8,294 nucleotides of DNA from Patescibacteria group bacterium. Lineage in GTDB: Bacteria > Patescibacteriota > Microgenomatia > Daviesbacterales > UBA10151. Below the pieces are notes generated by a model. The model saw only the letters and a program-made list of their open reading frames with translations, was not told where the DNA came from and searched no databases. The DNA lies in NCBI GenBank assembly GCA_018817205.1, contig JAHIUE010000095.1, positions 1 to 8,294 of the forward strand. Reading direction: 5' to 3'. The position numbers and the translations under genes are program-made. Shown one piece after another: positions 1 through 6,094 of this stretch (within the stretch, counting starts at the first letter, position 1; every line of letters starts with the position of its first letter).

Positions 1-269
1 CCAGGAAAATCAGCATAAGTAGAAGCGTTGGAAGTAATTGAGGTAGAAGTAATGCTAAGCCTGGACGAATCATAAAACAGAATTGCATCTGTTCCGTCTG
101 TTTGGGCACCTCCCGTATCTACTGTTATATTTAAATAAAACGGGCAGCCTTTATTAAAAGTCCCGGAGGCAGGCTCCAAAGACAAGCTGGCTGAAACCGC
201 CAGCGCCGCTTTAGGCATTACCAATAACAAATAACCAATAACAAATAACGAAATTAAATACTTTTTCAT
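1..269 (-). CDS. Secreted cohesin-like protein, 3' end outside window
   Basis: Only the first 89 codons are present; the gene runs off the left edge. The N-terminus is a clear Sec signal peptide: MKK, a hydrophobic core (LISLFVIGYLLLVM), then PKAALA, with likely cleavage after ALA at about residue 24. The mature part starts with beta-strand-like sequence containing VDTGG, then DAILFYDSSRLSI. This pattern (VxVDTGG...G...xxxYDxxxL) is the start of a cohesin/carbohydrate-binding-like fold and closely resembles the complete cohesin in the gene just upstream (IDSGG...G...IKYDPKVLEV). The start ATG overlaps the stop of that gene (ATGA, 266-269), indicating translational coupling. A GGAG sits 11 nt upstream of the ATG at 281-284. 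A C-terminal membrane anchor or a further domain may lie beyond the edge. Inferred role: a second cell-surface receptor for dockerin-bearing proteins. The signal peptide is more certain than the fold. Confidence 0.75.
   Translation of the reverse strand, partial: MKKYLISLFVIGYLLLVMPKAALAVSASLSLEPASGTFNKGCPFYLNITVDTGGAQTDGTDAILFYDSSRLSITSTSITSNASTYADFP
222..249. repeat. Perfect 14-bp tandem duplication in signal peptide codons
   Basis: CAATAACAAATAAC occurs twice with no gap (222-235 and 236-249). It lies within the signal peptide codons of the left-edge cohesin-like gene. Because 14 is not a multiple of three, the copies are read in different frames, giving the hydrophobic stretch LFVIGYLLLV. 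Gain or loss of one copy would shift the frame after about codon 7. Confidence 0.9.
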
Positions 270-904
270 TGTATATTTATCTCCAAATTATCAACATTTT
301 CTAAAATATCATTTAGCGTTGAAACCTCCACCATATTTGAATCTATGGTGGAATCTTTCTCAAAATCAACCATTAAAGAGGTTGTGCCGGCAACTTTTGT
401 CTTTAAGTTTACTGTAGCAAATTGCCCCGCATCTTTAACCCCATTTTGAGCTTCACTAATTCCCGAAATAGAAATAAGTCCTGTATCTGCGTCCGAGGAT
501 ATCAAAGGATAGTTATCAAACATTGTCCCTTTAATAAGCCCATCCGAAACAACCTCTAAAACTTTAGGGTCATATTTGATTATCAAATCAACACCATTAA
601 TCATATGCCCGCCGCTGTCTATGATTACTGAAACGGGTATTATCTCGCTTACATTAACAGTGGTTTTTGAGGTTTGGAGTGAAATTTTTCCCCCTGTTAA
701 AACGGTCTGCGCAGTACTGGCAGGGGTACTGACTGGTGGGGTAGAGGGAGTTTGGGATAAGCTGCGGACCGCATATATTATCTCTGCCAGAACAACAATG
801 CCCAGAATTATAAAAATAATTTTCGGACTAAATTTCAAGCCAAAAAAATTCTTTTTTGGAGGGGGAGCAGGCGCATTATAAACATTGGTATTAAAATTAT
901 CCAT
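266..904 (-). CDS. Membrane-anchored single cohesin domain protein
   Basis: A 212-residue protein. Residues 1-27 are a short Pro/Lys-rich cytoplasmic tail (APAPPPKK). Residues 28-46 form one transmembrane helix (KIIFIILGIVVLAEIIYAV). Residues 50-70 are a Ser/Thr/Pro linker, and 72-212 form a full-length type I cohesin-like domain (about 140 residues, as usual for the family). Its signatures are VSVIIDSGG, GVDLIIKYDPKVLEV, the SGISE strand and GQFATVNLKTKVAGTTSL. Cohesins bind the calcium-loaded dockerin of a partner, and the gene immediately upstream encodes a dockerin protein. The topology (helix at the N-terminus, cohesin outside) makes it a one-site surface receptor. I chose the ATG at 904, 2 nt after the upstream stop. 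A start at 922 would add MCYTLI by reading back into the previous gene. No Shine-Dalgarno is visible, so translation probably depends on coupling. The stop overlaps the next start by 4 nt. Confidence 0.88.
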   Translation of the reverse strand: MDNFNTNVYNAPAPPPKKNFFGLKFSPKIIFIILGIVVLAEIIYAVRSLSQTPSTPPVSTPASTAQTVLTGGKISLQTSKTTVNVSEIIPVSVIIDSGGHMINGVDLIIKYDPKVLEVVSDGLIKGTMFDNYPLISSDADTGLISISGISEAQNGVKDAGQFATVNLKTKVAGTTSLMVDFEKDSTIDSNMVEVSTLNDILENVDNLEINIQ

Positions 905-906
905 AA

Positions 907-3900
907 TTAAGGTGTAACACAATTAGGATCAGACCTCAAGCAGTTGTGGTTACAACTGGTAGATGTCGCCTTACAGATAGATTGATTTGTATAAAGAAAA
1001 GAGGCATATTGAGTTGGATCATCAGTTACTTTGACTGCGGGGAAAATAGACTGCTTGAACCCTGCGCTAAGCACTACTACATTATAAGTTTCTCCGCAAT
1101 TCAAAGGATTATTTCCATTTGTGATTAAAAATACATCCTGGTTAATATTATTAACAGTTGCAGGAGTAACAGGCACATTGGATAATCTTGTACACCCATT
1201 CTCACTTTTACACTCTGCATTCGGCGTAGGATCACTTGCCGGTGGGAACAAAGCCAGATTAACGCTTGGAATTACAGAGTATGCGTTTGTATTCTCAAAT
1301 TTAACATACATTCCCAGAGTGCATACTCCGGGTTGCCCGGGGGCAGGTGTGACTGTTGTACCCGGTTCTGGGGTTGCAGATGGACCCACCAGCGGGACGC
1401 CGGGAATAAGCTTCGGATCGCCTTCTTTATTATAATCATACCGCAAACATGCCCAGTCAAAGGAGTTAACTCTCTCGTTGCAATCAAGATCCGAAACTTT
1501 GTTACTGGCAGCTTTGGAGGTATTCCAATCGCGAAGCATCAGTGAATAATCGCTTCCTGCAATTTTGCCGTCCCCCTCACCGCCGGGCTGGAAAATATCA
1601 CCCATCGGCAATACAAAATCGAAAATATTGGTGGTACCCCCATTTTTTACCGCTGTAAATTGGCGGTTCCTGCGCAAAGACTTGGACGTCTTGATAGATA
1701 AATTATATTTCTTCTCCGCTATTAATTTCTGGTTTAAACCTTTAACAACACCGTCTGCGCCTATAGTGACTTTTTGGTTAACCAGGATATCTCCCGTAGT
1801 TGCATCCTGCAAAACTAATTCCGCATCTTCTCTGTCGCAAGCGGAAACTGCCTGACAAAATGTCTTGACTCCAAGGGCAAGTTGGGAAGTAGGGCTGCAA
1901 GTAGTGGTAGAGTACTGACCACCCTTAGTTGTCAAAGTTATATATAAGTTTTTGCCTTGGGGGGCATTTGACCAGTTTGCGGAAACATTACCTTCTTCCC
2001 ATGTTTTTACCGACAACCTTGTTCCGGTTTTACGACCTACTGTAGTATTGCCTACAACTTCCCCGGGAGATGCTTCAAAATTGTTCCCTTGCAGGTTTAT
2101 TACAGTATTTGAACCGTCAAAAGTAATCAAGCAACCCGCAATTTGGGCAGAATCAATAAGTTTTATCGGCATCCGGCAAGGATGAGTCCTTTTGTCGGAA
2201 TCGCTTGTTGGTTTATAATCTGCGCCGCAACCGCCTTGCTTTTCGTTATTATCCTTAAATTCCACATAAATAAATTTCTGGCCGGCGTTTCTATCACTAA
2301 AAGTATAATCAACCAGCATTCCATCTGATGTATAAGGCTTCCAAACTACCAAAGGATTAGGGGAGGGATCCAAAGCAAAATCAGCCAGGTTTTCACTCGC
2401 CCGATATTCTTTGGTGGTAGTAACCGCACCGCTGACATGCAAATTGGCAGTTCCCGTGCAATTTCCGCCTGCTTTTTTGCCATGTTTCTGGGCAGTAACA
2501 ATATAATCCCCGGCAATATCTATTTTTTTAGAAACAGGATTTTGCTGCGCTGTGTTCAAAGATTCAGAATAAGCTTTTGTTTTATCCCTATTTATAATGG
2601 GACCGTATATCGTTAAATCAATATCTTCACCATATTTATTTGTCTGTTGACCGTAGAATCCGGCAAAAGAGACTGTATTTCCGGCAGAAACATACGTATC
2701 GGTACTCCAGAGTTGCTGATCATTAACTCTCATTCGTGCCATAACTTTTTGATCATCTTTAACATCACAAGCATCAGACGGGGTGGGGGAAGGCGTAGGG
2801 GGAGCAGGAGTTGCAGTGGTGGCAATCGCAGAGACTGTAAAGGATTTAGAATCAGTGCATTTATCGCCTGTATATATATTGTTTGTAGTGGTGTCTTTTG
2901 TCTGAGCGGTAAATGTATAGGTTCCAACCCGGGTAGGTGTAAACTGCTTGTTATTTTCGATGTTGTTTCCGAAAGTACCGTCCGGCCCGACATAGGAAAG
3001 AACTATATCTGTAGGAGGCGTAACTGTAGTATTCCTGTTATGGAATCCTGCAACCGTCACATTACCATTCTTAGTAATTGTTACATTCTGATTTCGCCAT
3101 TCTTGATCGTTAGGAGTATTAAACATCACTTGTGTAGAGGTAATGGTTGAAGGGCAAGTCAAAGAAGAAGGCGGGGGTCCTCCCGCAGCAACACCTGTAG
3201 TAAAACTGCCAGTTGGAGTACAAGTTTGAGCTCCGCCATTTACCCCGAAAGTCACAGTATGTTTCCCGGTACTGCCGGAATCTACATCAAAAGAAAACGT
3301 CGTTCCCGAAATAGTAAACGGAACGTTCGGCACCCAAGAGCTATCAGTTTCTCTCTTATATCTAATATCTTGCCATCCTCCCGGGTCGCTTACTCCCTGG
3401 ACTGTCGCCTTAATCAAAGTATTGACCGGAAAATTATCAGTCAAATTTTGATACGAAAAACGCCAGTTACTCACACTACAAGCCCCGCCTCCACCAGCAC
3501 AAGATAATTCATTGTACTTTGCCAAAGCGGCATCTTTATTCCAAGGTGTGGGCGCATCCCAGGCTGCCGTTTCCAATCCCGACCAAATTTCAGCCCAGGT
3601 TTTCACTCCATTACATTGAGTAGTAACTGAACCTGACGGAGCAGGATTATCTCCGCTACCTCCTCCCGAAGGACAGGTTACCGGCCCGCAAGAATAGCTA
3701 CACCCTCCAGCAGGATTTACGCAAGGAGTACCTGTAGTGCAACCTGCATCGTCACTACGCCCGCTATAACATTTTGTGACTCCGTCTTTTAATTCACTAT
3801 AAATACAATTATCTCCGGAGTACGGACAAATTCCGCCACCTCCACTACTACAAACAGAATAACAACCTCCAGTAATTGAATCACACTGCACACTGCCATT

Positions 3901-4200
3901 AGGAGCGCCTACCGTACAACTGACATTCGTAGGACATCCGGCCTCATTGCAATTAGGAGGATCACCGCAAGACGGATCTGTGATACATTTATTCTGCGGT
4001 GCATCGCAGTCATTAGTACACATAATATTGTATTGTTGACCGGCAGAATCGGTACAGTATTGTGTCTCACCGCATTTAACAGAATATGTTTCTCCTGCCT
4101 GCGATTTTAAGATTTGCTGCTCTTGGACCAGCCTCACTCCCACAGGGATGCTTATAAGTAATATGCCTGCAATTATTAAACCAATTATAGTTTTATTCAT
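907..4200 (-). CDS. Giant Cys-rich surface protein with internal type I dockerin
   Basis: A 1097-residue exported protein. Residues 4-22 are a hydrophobic segment, followed by the motif P19-V-G-V-x-L...QQILKS-x-A35, shared with the neighbouring gene. Residues 43-234 are very Cys/Gly-rich (22 cysteines), ending with a Trp-rich segment between C196 and C234. About 240-590 are beta-rich, Ig-like modules separated by PPPSS (about 345) and a TPAPPTPSPTPS linker (about 467-477). Residues about 600-790 are further beta-rich sequence with single cysteines. About 792-865 resemble the small beta domain often found before dockerins. Residues 866-925 are a dockerin: loop 1 ends GEGDGKIAGSD (E875, D877, D884; position 1 is G873), loop 2 has D904, D906, N908, D915. 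A Thr/Pro linker (939-958) leads to a C-terminal domain ending in clustered cysteines. The dockerin should bind a cohesin, and two cohesin-type genes follow directly. GAGG at 4209-4212 lies 8 nt before the ATG. No catalytic domain is recognised, so adhesion or structure is more likely than hydrolysis. Confidence 0.87.
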   Translation of the reverse strand: MNKTIIGLIIAGILLISIPVGVRLVQEQQILKSQAGETYSVKCGETQYCTDSAGQQYNIMCTNDCDAPQNKCITDPSCGDPPNCNEAGCPTNVSCTVGAPNGSVQCDSITGGCYSVCSSGGGGICPYSGDNCIYSELKDGVTKCYSGRSDDAGCTTGTPCVNPAGGCSYSCGPVTCPSGGGSGDNPAPSGSVTTQCNGVKTWAEIWSGLETAAWDAPTPWNKDAALAKYNELSCAGGGGACSVSNWRFSYQNLTDNFPVNTLIKATVQGVSDPGGWQDIRYKRETDSSWVPNVPFTISGTTFSFDVDSGSTGKHTVTFGVNGGAQTCTPTGSFTTGVAAGGPPPSSLTCPSTITSTQVMFNTPNDQEWRNQNVTITKNGNVTVAGFHNRNTTVTPPTDIVLSYVGPDGTFGNNIENNKQFTPTRVGTYTFTAQTKDTTTNNIYTGDKCTDSKSFTVSAIATTATPAPPTPSPTPSDACDVKDDQKVMARMRVNDQQLWSTDTYVSAGNTVSFAGFYGQQTNKYGEDIDLTIYGPIINRDKTKAYSESLNTAQQNPVSKKIDIAGDYIVTAQKHGKKAGGNCTGTANLHVSGAVTTTKEYRASENLADFALDPSPNPLVVWKPYTSDGMLVDYTFSDRNAGQKFIYVEFKDNNEKQGGCGADYKPTSDSDKRTHPCRMPIKLIDSAQIAGCLITFDGSNTVINLQGNNFEASPGEVVGNTTVGRKTGTRLSVKTWEEGNVSANWSNAPQGKNLYITLTTKGGQYSTTTCSPTSQLALGVKTFCQAVSACDREDAELVLQDATTGDILVNQKVTIGADGVVKGLNQKLIAEKKYNLSIKTSKSLRRNRQFTAVKNGGTTNIFDFVLPMGDIFQPGGEGDGKIAGSDYSLMLRDWNTSKAASNKVSDLDCNERVNSFDWACLRYDYNKEGDPKLIPGVPLVGPSATPEPGTTVTPAPGQPGVCTLGMYVKFENTNAYSVIPSVNLALFPPASDPTPNAECKSENGCTRLSNVPVTPATVNNINQDVFLITNGNNPLNCGETYNVVVLSAGFKQSIFPAVKVTDDPTQYASFLYTNQSICKATSTSCNHNCLRSDPNCVTP

Positions 4201-4206
4201 AATATT

Positions 4207-4212
4207 TTCCTC
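4207..4212 (-). promoter_or_regulatory. Ribosome binding site of the dockerin gene
   Basis: GAGGAA on the minus strand within the 19-nt gap between the GWN-repeat gene and the dockerin gene. GAGG ends 8 nt before the ATG at 4200. It is the clearest Shine-Dalgarno site in this operon and supports that start. Confidence 0.7.
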
Positions 4213-4219
4213 ACTATTG

Positions 4220-5152
4220 CTATGGTGTCTGCGGCACAGCTCCGCTCGTCCCTAAACCAGTATCTTTTTCTACCCAGTAACCGCGACCTGCTTCCATTAA
4301 AGCAAATCCCTGATTGTCTGCAGAATTACTTGCAAAAGGAATATCGTAAACTTGAGTATTTGTATTGAAACGGTACGCCTTTGTCCAGTTTCCTGCACCT
4401 ATACCAACCATGTAGTCCTTTAATAAGGATTGTTCATTATTCTTATAATTGGTATAACCAACCATATTCCAGCCGGGTGATAGGGAATATTTTGGAACCG
4501 TAGTGTTATTGGAATCCGGTTTTCTTAACATCACCATCCATTGGCCAGCTTGAGTAGCGCGCACCCAATATCCTTTACCGGGTTCAAGGTTGTTAACAGT
4601 ACCAGACCAACTAACACCGGATTTAACAGCATAATCCCATCCCTTTGTGGAAGTATTCCAGTAATATATTCTGTCAGCAATCTCTAAACCAGTGAAGGCT
4701 GAGACAGAAGGATTAGCTAAAGGTCGCGGAATGGATATCAGATTCCAGCCTGTTTTCAAATCAATCCTAAGCGGTTCAGATTCAACAGGGGCAACTGTTG
4801 GAACAGCTGTTACTGTTGGTGCTTGAGTTACAGTAACTGTTGGGGCAGCTGTTACTGTTGGTGCTTGAGTTACAGTAACTGTTGGGGCAGGTGATGCACC
4901 ACCCTGCGGCCCCAAAGGGGAAGTTATATTAAATGTGATATTTGGATCTGTGGTTACCCATGCCCCGCTAGACTCAAATTCAGTATCGCTTTTAATAAAC
5001 TGGATCGGATCCTGAGTTTCGGCTCCTGATTTTATAATTTGCTGTTGTTTTAAAAGTTCTATACCAATTGGCAGTCCCAAAATTAAAATCCCTAAAAGGA
5101 GTAGGGAAGTAAGGTTCTTTTTGGTTTTGAAAAACTCTAAAAATTCTCCCAT
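4220..5152 (-). CDS. Exported protein with Thr/Val/Pro linker and two GWN...GYW repeats
   Basis: A 310-residue protein, first gene of the surface operon. Residues 14-27 are a hydrophobic segment after a basic stretch (KTKK), followed by P28-I-G-I-x-L...QQQIIKS-x-A44, matching the N-terminus of the downstream dockerin protein. Residues about 45-85 are a short polar region; about 88-125 are a low-complexity linker of PTVTVTQA units. Residues about 130-200 and 222-297 are two related repeats, each starting GWN followed by hydrophobics (G135-W136-N137, then G227-W228-N229), with aromatic YxW/W positions in the middle and ending GxGYWV (G194-Y195-W196, G291-Y292-W293). Similar GWN(L/M)-GYW modules occur in bacterial surface and extracellular proteins of unknown function; this is from memory. 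No catalytic site is seen. The chosen ATG keeps the basic N-region. There is no Shine-Dalgarno just upstream. It ends 19 nt before the next gene. Likely an envelope-attached surface protein. Confidence 0.82.
   Translation of the reverse strand: MGEFLEFFKTKKNLTSLLLLGILILGLPIGIELLKQQQIIKSGAETQDPIQFIKSDTEFESSGAWVTTDPNITFNITSPLGPQGGASPAPTVTVTQAPTVTAAPTVTVTQAPTVTAVPTVAPVESEPLRIDLKTGWNLISIPRPLANPSVSAFTGLEIADRIYYWNTSTKGWDYAVKSGVSWSGTVNNLEPGKGYWVRATQAGQWMVMLRKPDSNNTTVPKYSLSPGWNMVGYTNYKNNEQSLLKDYMVGIGAGNWTKAYRFNTNTQVYDIPFASNSADNQGFALMEAGRGYWVEKDTGLGTSGAVPQTP
4804..4887. repeat. Two perfect 42-bp tandem repeats encoding a linker
   Basis: Two identical 42-bp units (4804-4845 and 4846-4887), starting CAGCTGTTACTGTTGGTGC. 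Each encodes 14 residues of the Pro/Thr/Val linker (APTVTVTQAPTVTA). A partial, imperfect copy lies just to the left (about 4788-4803). The unit is a multiple of three, so copy-number change would lengthen or shorten the linker without breaking the frame. The perfect identity, synonymous sites included, suggests recent duplication. Confidence 0.95.
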
Positions 5153-5171
5153 ATAAGTTTTGGGCTACATA

Positions 5172-5204
5172 TCTATAGTTAACTATTTCAGGCAACTTTG
5201 TCAA
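5172..5204 (-). promoter_or_regulatory. Candidate promoter of the surface-protein operon
   Basis: On the minus strand a consensus -35 TTGACA (5199-5204) lies upstream of the first operon gene. With 17-nt spacing the -10 would be TAACTA (5176-5181), a poor match. TATAGA (5172-5177) is a better hexamer, but spaced 21 nt. Transcription would begin about 10-20 nt before the ATG at 5152, giving a short leader without a Shine-Dalgarno. The -35 abuts the inverted repeat at 5204-5230. Confidence 0.5.
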
Positions 5205-5230
5205 CTACGTTCATGTACACTGAACGTAGT
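5204..5230. promoter_or_regulatory. 10-bp perfect inverted repeat, candidate operator
   Basis: ACTACGTTCA (5204-5213) and its exact reverse complement TGAACGTAGT (5221-5230) are separated by 7 nt. It touches the candidate -35 box of the surface operon, where a dimeric regulator would act. GTCAACT also flanks it as a direct repeat (5200-5206 and 5229-5235). No T-run follows on either strand, so a terminator is unlikely. The regulator is unknown. Confidence 0.5.
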
Positions 5231-5440
5231 CAACTCCCAGTATATATATTGTGCGACGAGAAATACTTACTTTAAAAACTCAAATATTAAATCTTAGATC
5301 TAAATTCAAATTCTCAAAAATTAATAAGAATTCATAACTATTAAATAAAATGAAAAATAAGTAAACGACAGACAGTTAGTAGAATTATGAATTACAAAGA
5401 ATATTTCGCAGTCAAATCTACAATGAGCCTGCTAAATACG

Positions 5441-5526
5441 AAGCCCTACAATGGCCCTAAAACGGCTTGTTGGGGGATAAGATGTAGGATAGGTCATCTA
5501 AAGTTTAAGGCTTTAGGAAGCCCCAA
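5441..5526. other. Possible structured RNA island
   Basis: Several stems can form: AAGCC 5441-5445 with GGCTT 5464-5468; TTGGGG 5470-5475 with CCCCAA 5521-5526; AGATG 5480-5484 with CATCT 5495-5499; and GGCTT 5509-5513 with AAGCC 5518-5522 around a TAGG loop, which would compete with the TTGGGG/CCCCAA stem. Which strand would be transcribed is not known. It does not match any RNA family I recognise. Confidence 0.25.
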
Positions 5527-5822
5527 AGTAGAATTAAGAATTATGAATTTAGAGTTAAGAATTTTAATAAAAAAATCGATAGGAAATATAACAAAATAGG
5601 TACGCCAAAAATGCAAGCCATAAATCTTCAATTTTCAATTATCAATCTTTAGATTATGCCAAAGGGCCCTCCCCCCAGAAAACTCCTCCATGATGTCGTA
5701 TAAGATACATTGTGCGACATAATAATATAGGGAGGGATAAGAAAAGAGAGAAATAAGAGATATTCAGATGTAGGGCTAGCTAGAACACATAGTCTCCTAA
5801 TAACGCTCAATATCTTTATATC

Positions 5823-5853
5823 CTTACTCGGGAGTAAGAGCCCGCTCTTCTCC
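5823..5853. other. Overlapping, mutually exclusive hairpins
   Basis: CTTACTC (5823-5829) and GAGTAAG (5832-5838) form a 7-bp near-palindrome. The right arm overlaps a second hairpin: GGAG-t-AAGAG (5831-5840), loop CCCG, then CTCTTCTCC (5845-5853), nine pairs with one bulge. Both cannot form at once. No T-run follows on either strand. Confidence 0.4.
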
Positions 5854-5882
5854 ATAAAGCTTCGGGTATTGTTCATTAGCAC

Positions 5883-5891
5883 TTATCCACA
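5883..5891 (+). promoter_or_regulatory. Perfect DnaA-box match
   Basis: TTATCCACA, the classical high-affinity DnaA box, in the long intergenic region. I found only this one clear copy, so it may be chance or a regulatory DnaA site rather than an origin. Confidence 0.35.
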
Positions 5892-5966
5892 CTACATGCT
5901 ATAAACAAGGCTAAATAGTCCTATAACAAACAAGACTCATGCTTGCCTACTATATCAATCTATATC

Positions 5967-6005
5967 ATCAAGAGTTTTCACGAAATTAATCAATAATTTT
6001 CACGA
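5967..6005. repeat. Pair of 17-bp direct repeats, 22-bp period
   Basis: ATCAAGAGTTTTCACGA (5967-5983) and ATCAATAATTTTCACGA (5989-6005) agree at 14-15 of 17 positions and share an exact TTTTCACGA end. The 22-bp period is about two helical turns, placing both copies on one face of the DNA, as for protein-binding iterons. Confidence 0.6.
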
Positions 6006-6057
6006 TTCTACAATTTCATACACTCCACTTCCCCACTTTAGCCTATCCTATCAATAT

Positions 6058-6090
6058 AATTAGAAATTTGGAATTAGAAATTAGAAATTA
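6058..6090. repeat. AATTAGAAATT short tandem repeats
   Basis: Degenerate units (AATTAGAAATTTGG, AATTAGAA, ATTAGAAATTA) just beyond the stop of the membrane-protein gene. Similar tracts occur at about 5531-5565 (GAATTAAGAATTATGAATTT). Such low-complexity units are common in spacers of CPR genomes as I recall; function is unknown. Confidence 0.7.
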
Positions 6091-6094
6091 ATTT

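Larger units (their letters stand above)
5231..6094. other. Long AT-rich intergenic region without a credible gene
   Basis: About 860 bases between the surface-operon upstream site and the end of the membrane-protein gene. The short open frames here (5387-5599 plus, 5649-5882 minus) lack start signals, recognisable domains and protein-like composition. The region contains two less AT-rich islands with potential stems (5441-5526 and about 5660-5853), a perfect DnaA-box match at 5883-5891, 17-bp direct repeats at 5967-6005, and tracts of AATTAGAAATT-like sequence. I saw no tRNA, rRNA, CRISPR or known riboswitch pattern, and no hairpin plus T-run terminator for the genes that end at 6095. Confidence 0.7.

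Noticed and set aside
576..881. 101-codon open frame on the plus strand
   Set aside because: Antisense to the clearly coding cohesin gene; hydrophobic by complementarity only.
2647..3150. 167-codon open frame on the plus strand
   Set aside because: Fully antisense to the long dockerin gene, with arginine- and cysteine-rich shadow composition.
5249..5257. Thought of CRISPR or IS-end repeats for the repeated ATTGTGCGAC
   Set aside because: Only two copies, no regular spacing, no transposase or cas gene; a shared 10-mer can arise by chance in a spacer this long.
5387..5599. 70-codon open frame on the plus strand in the spacer
   Set aside because: Its second half is translated low-complexity AT repeats and it overlaps the possible structured RNA; no coding signal.
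5649..5882. 77-codon open frame on the minus strand in the spacer
   Set aside because: No Shine-Dalgarno or promoter, no domain, odd composition, and it crosses the stem-forming segments; more likely chance.
6058..6094. Rho-independent terminator after the membrane-protein gene
   Set aside because: The sequence is AT repeats without a GC stem or a T-run in the direction of transcription.
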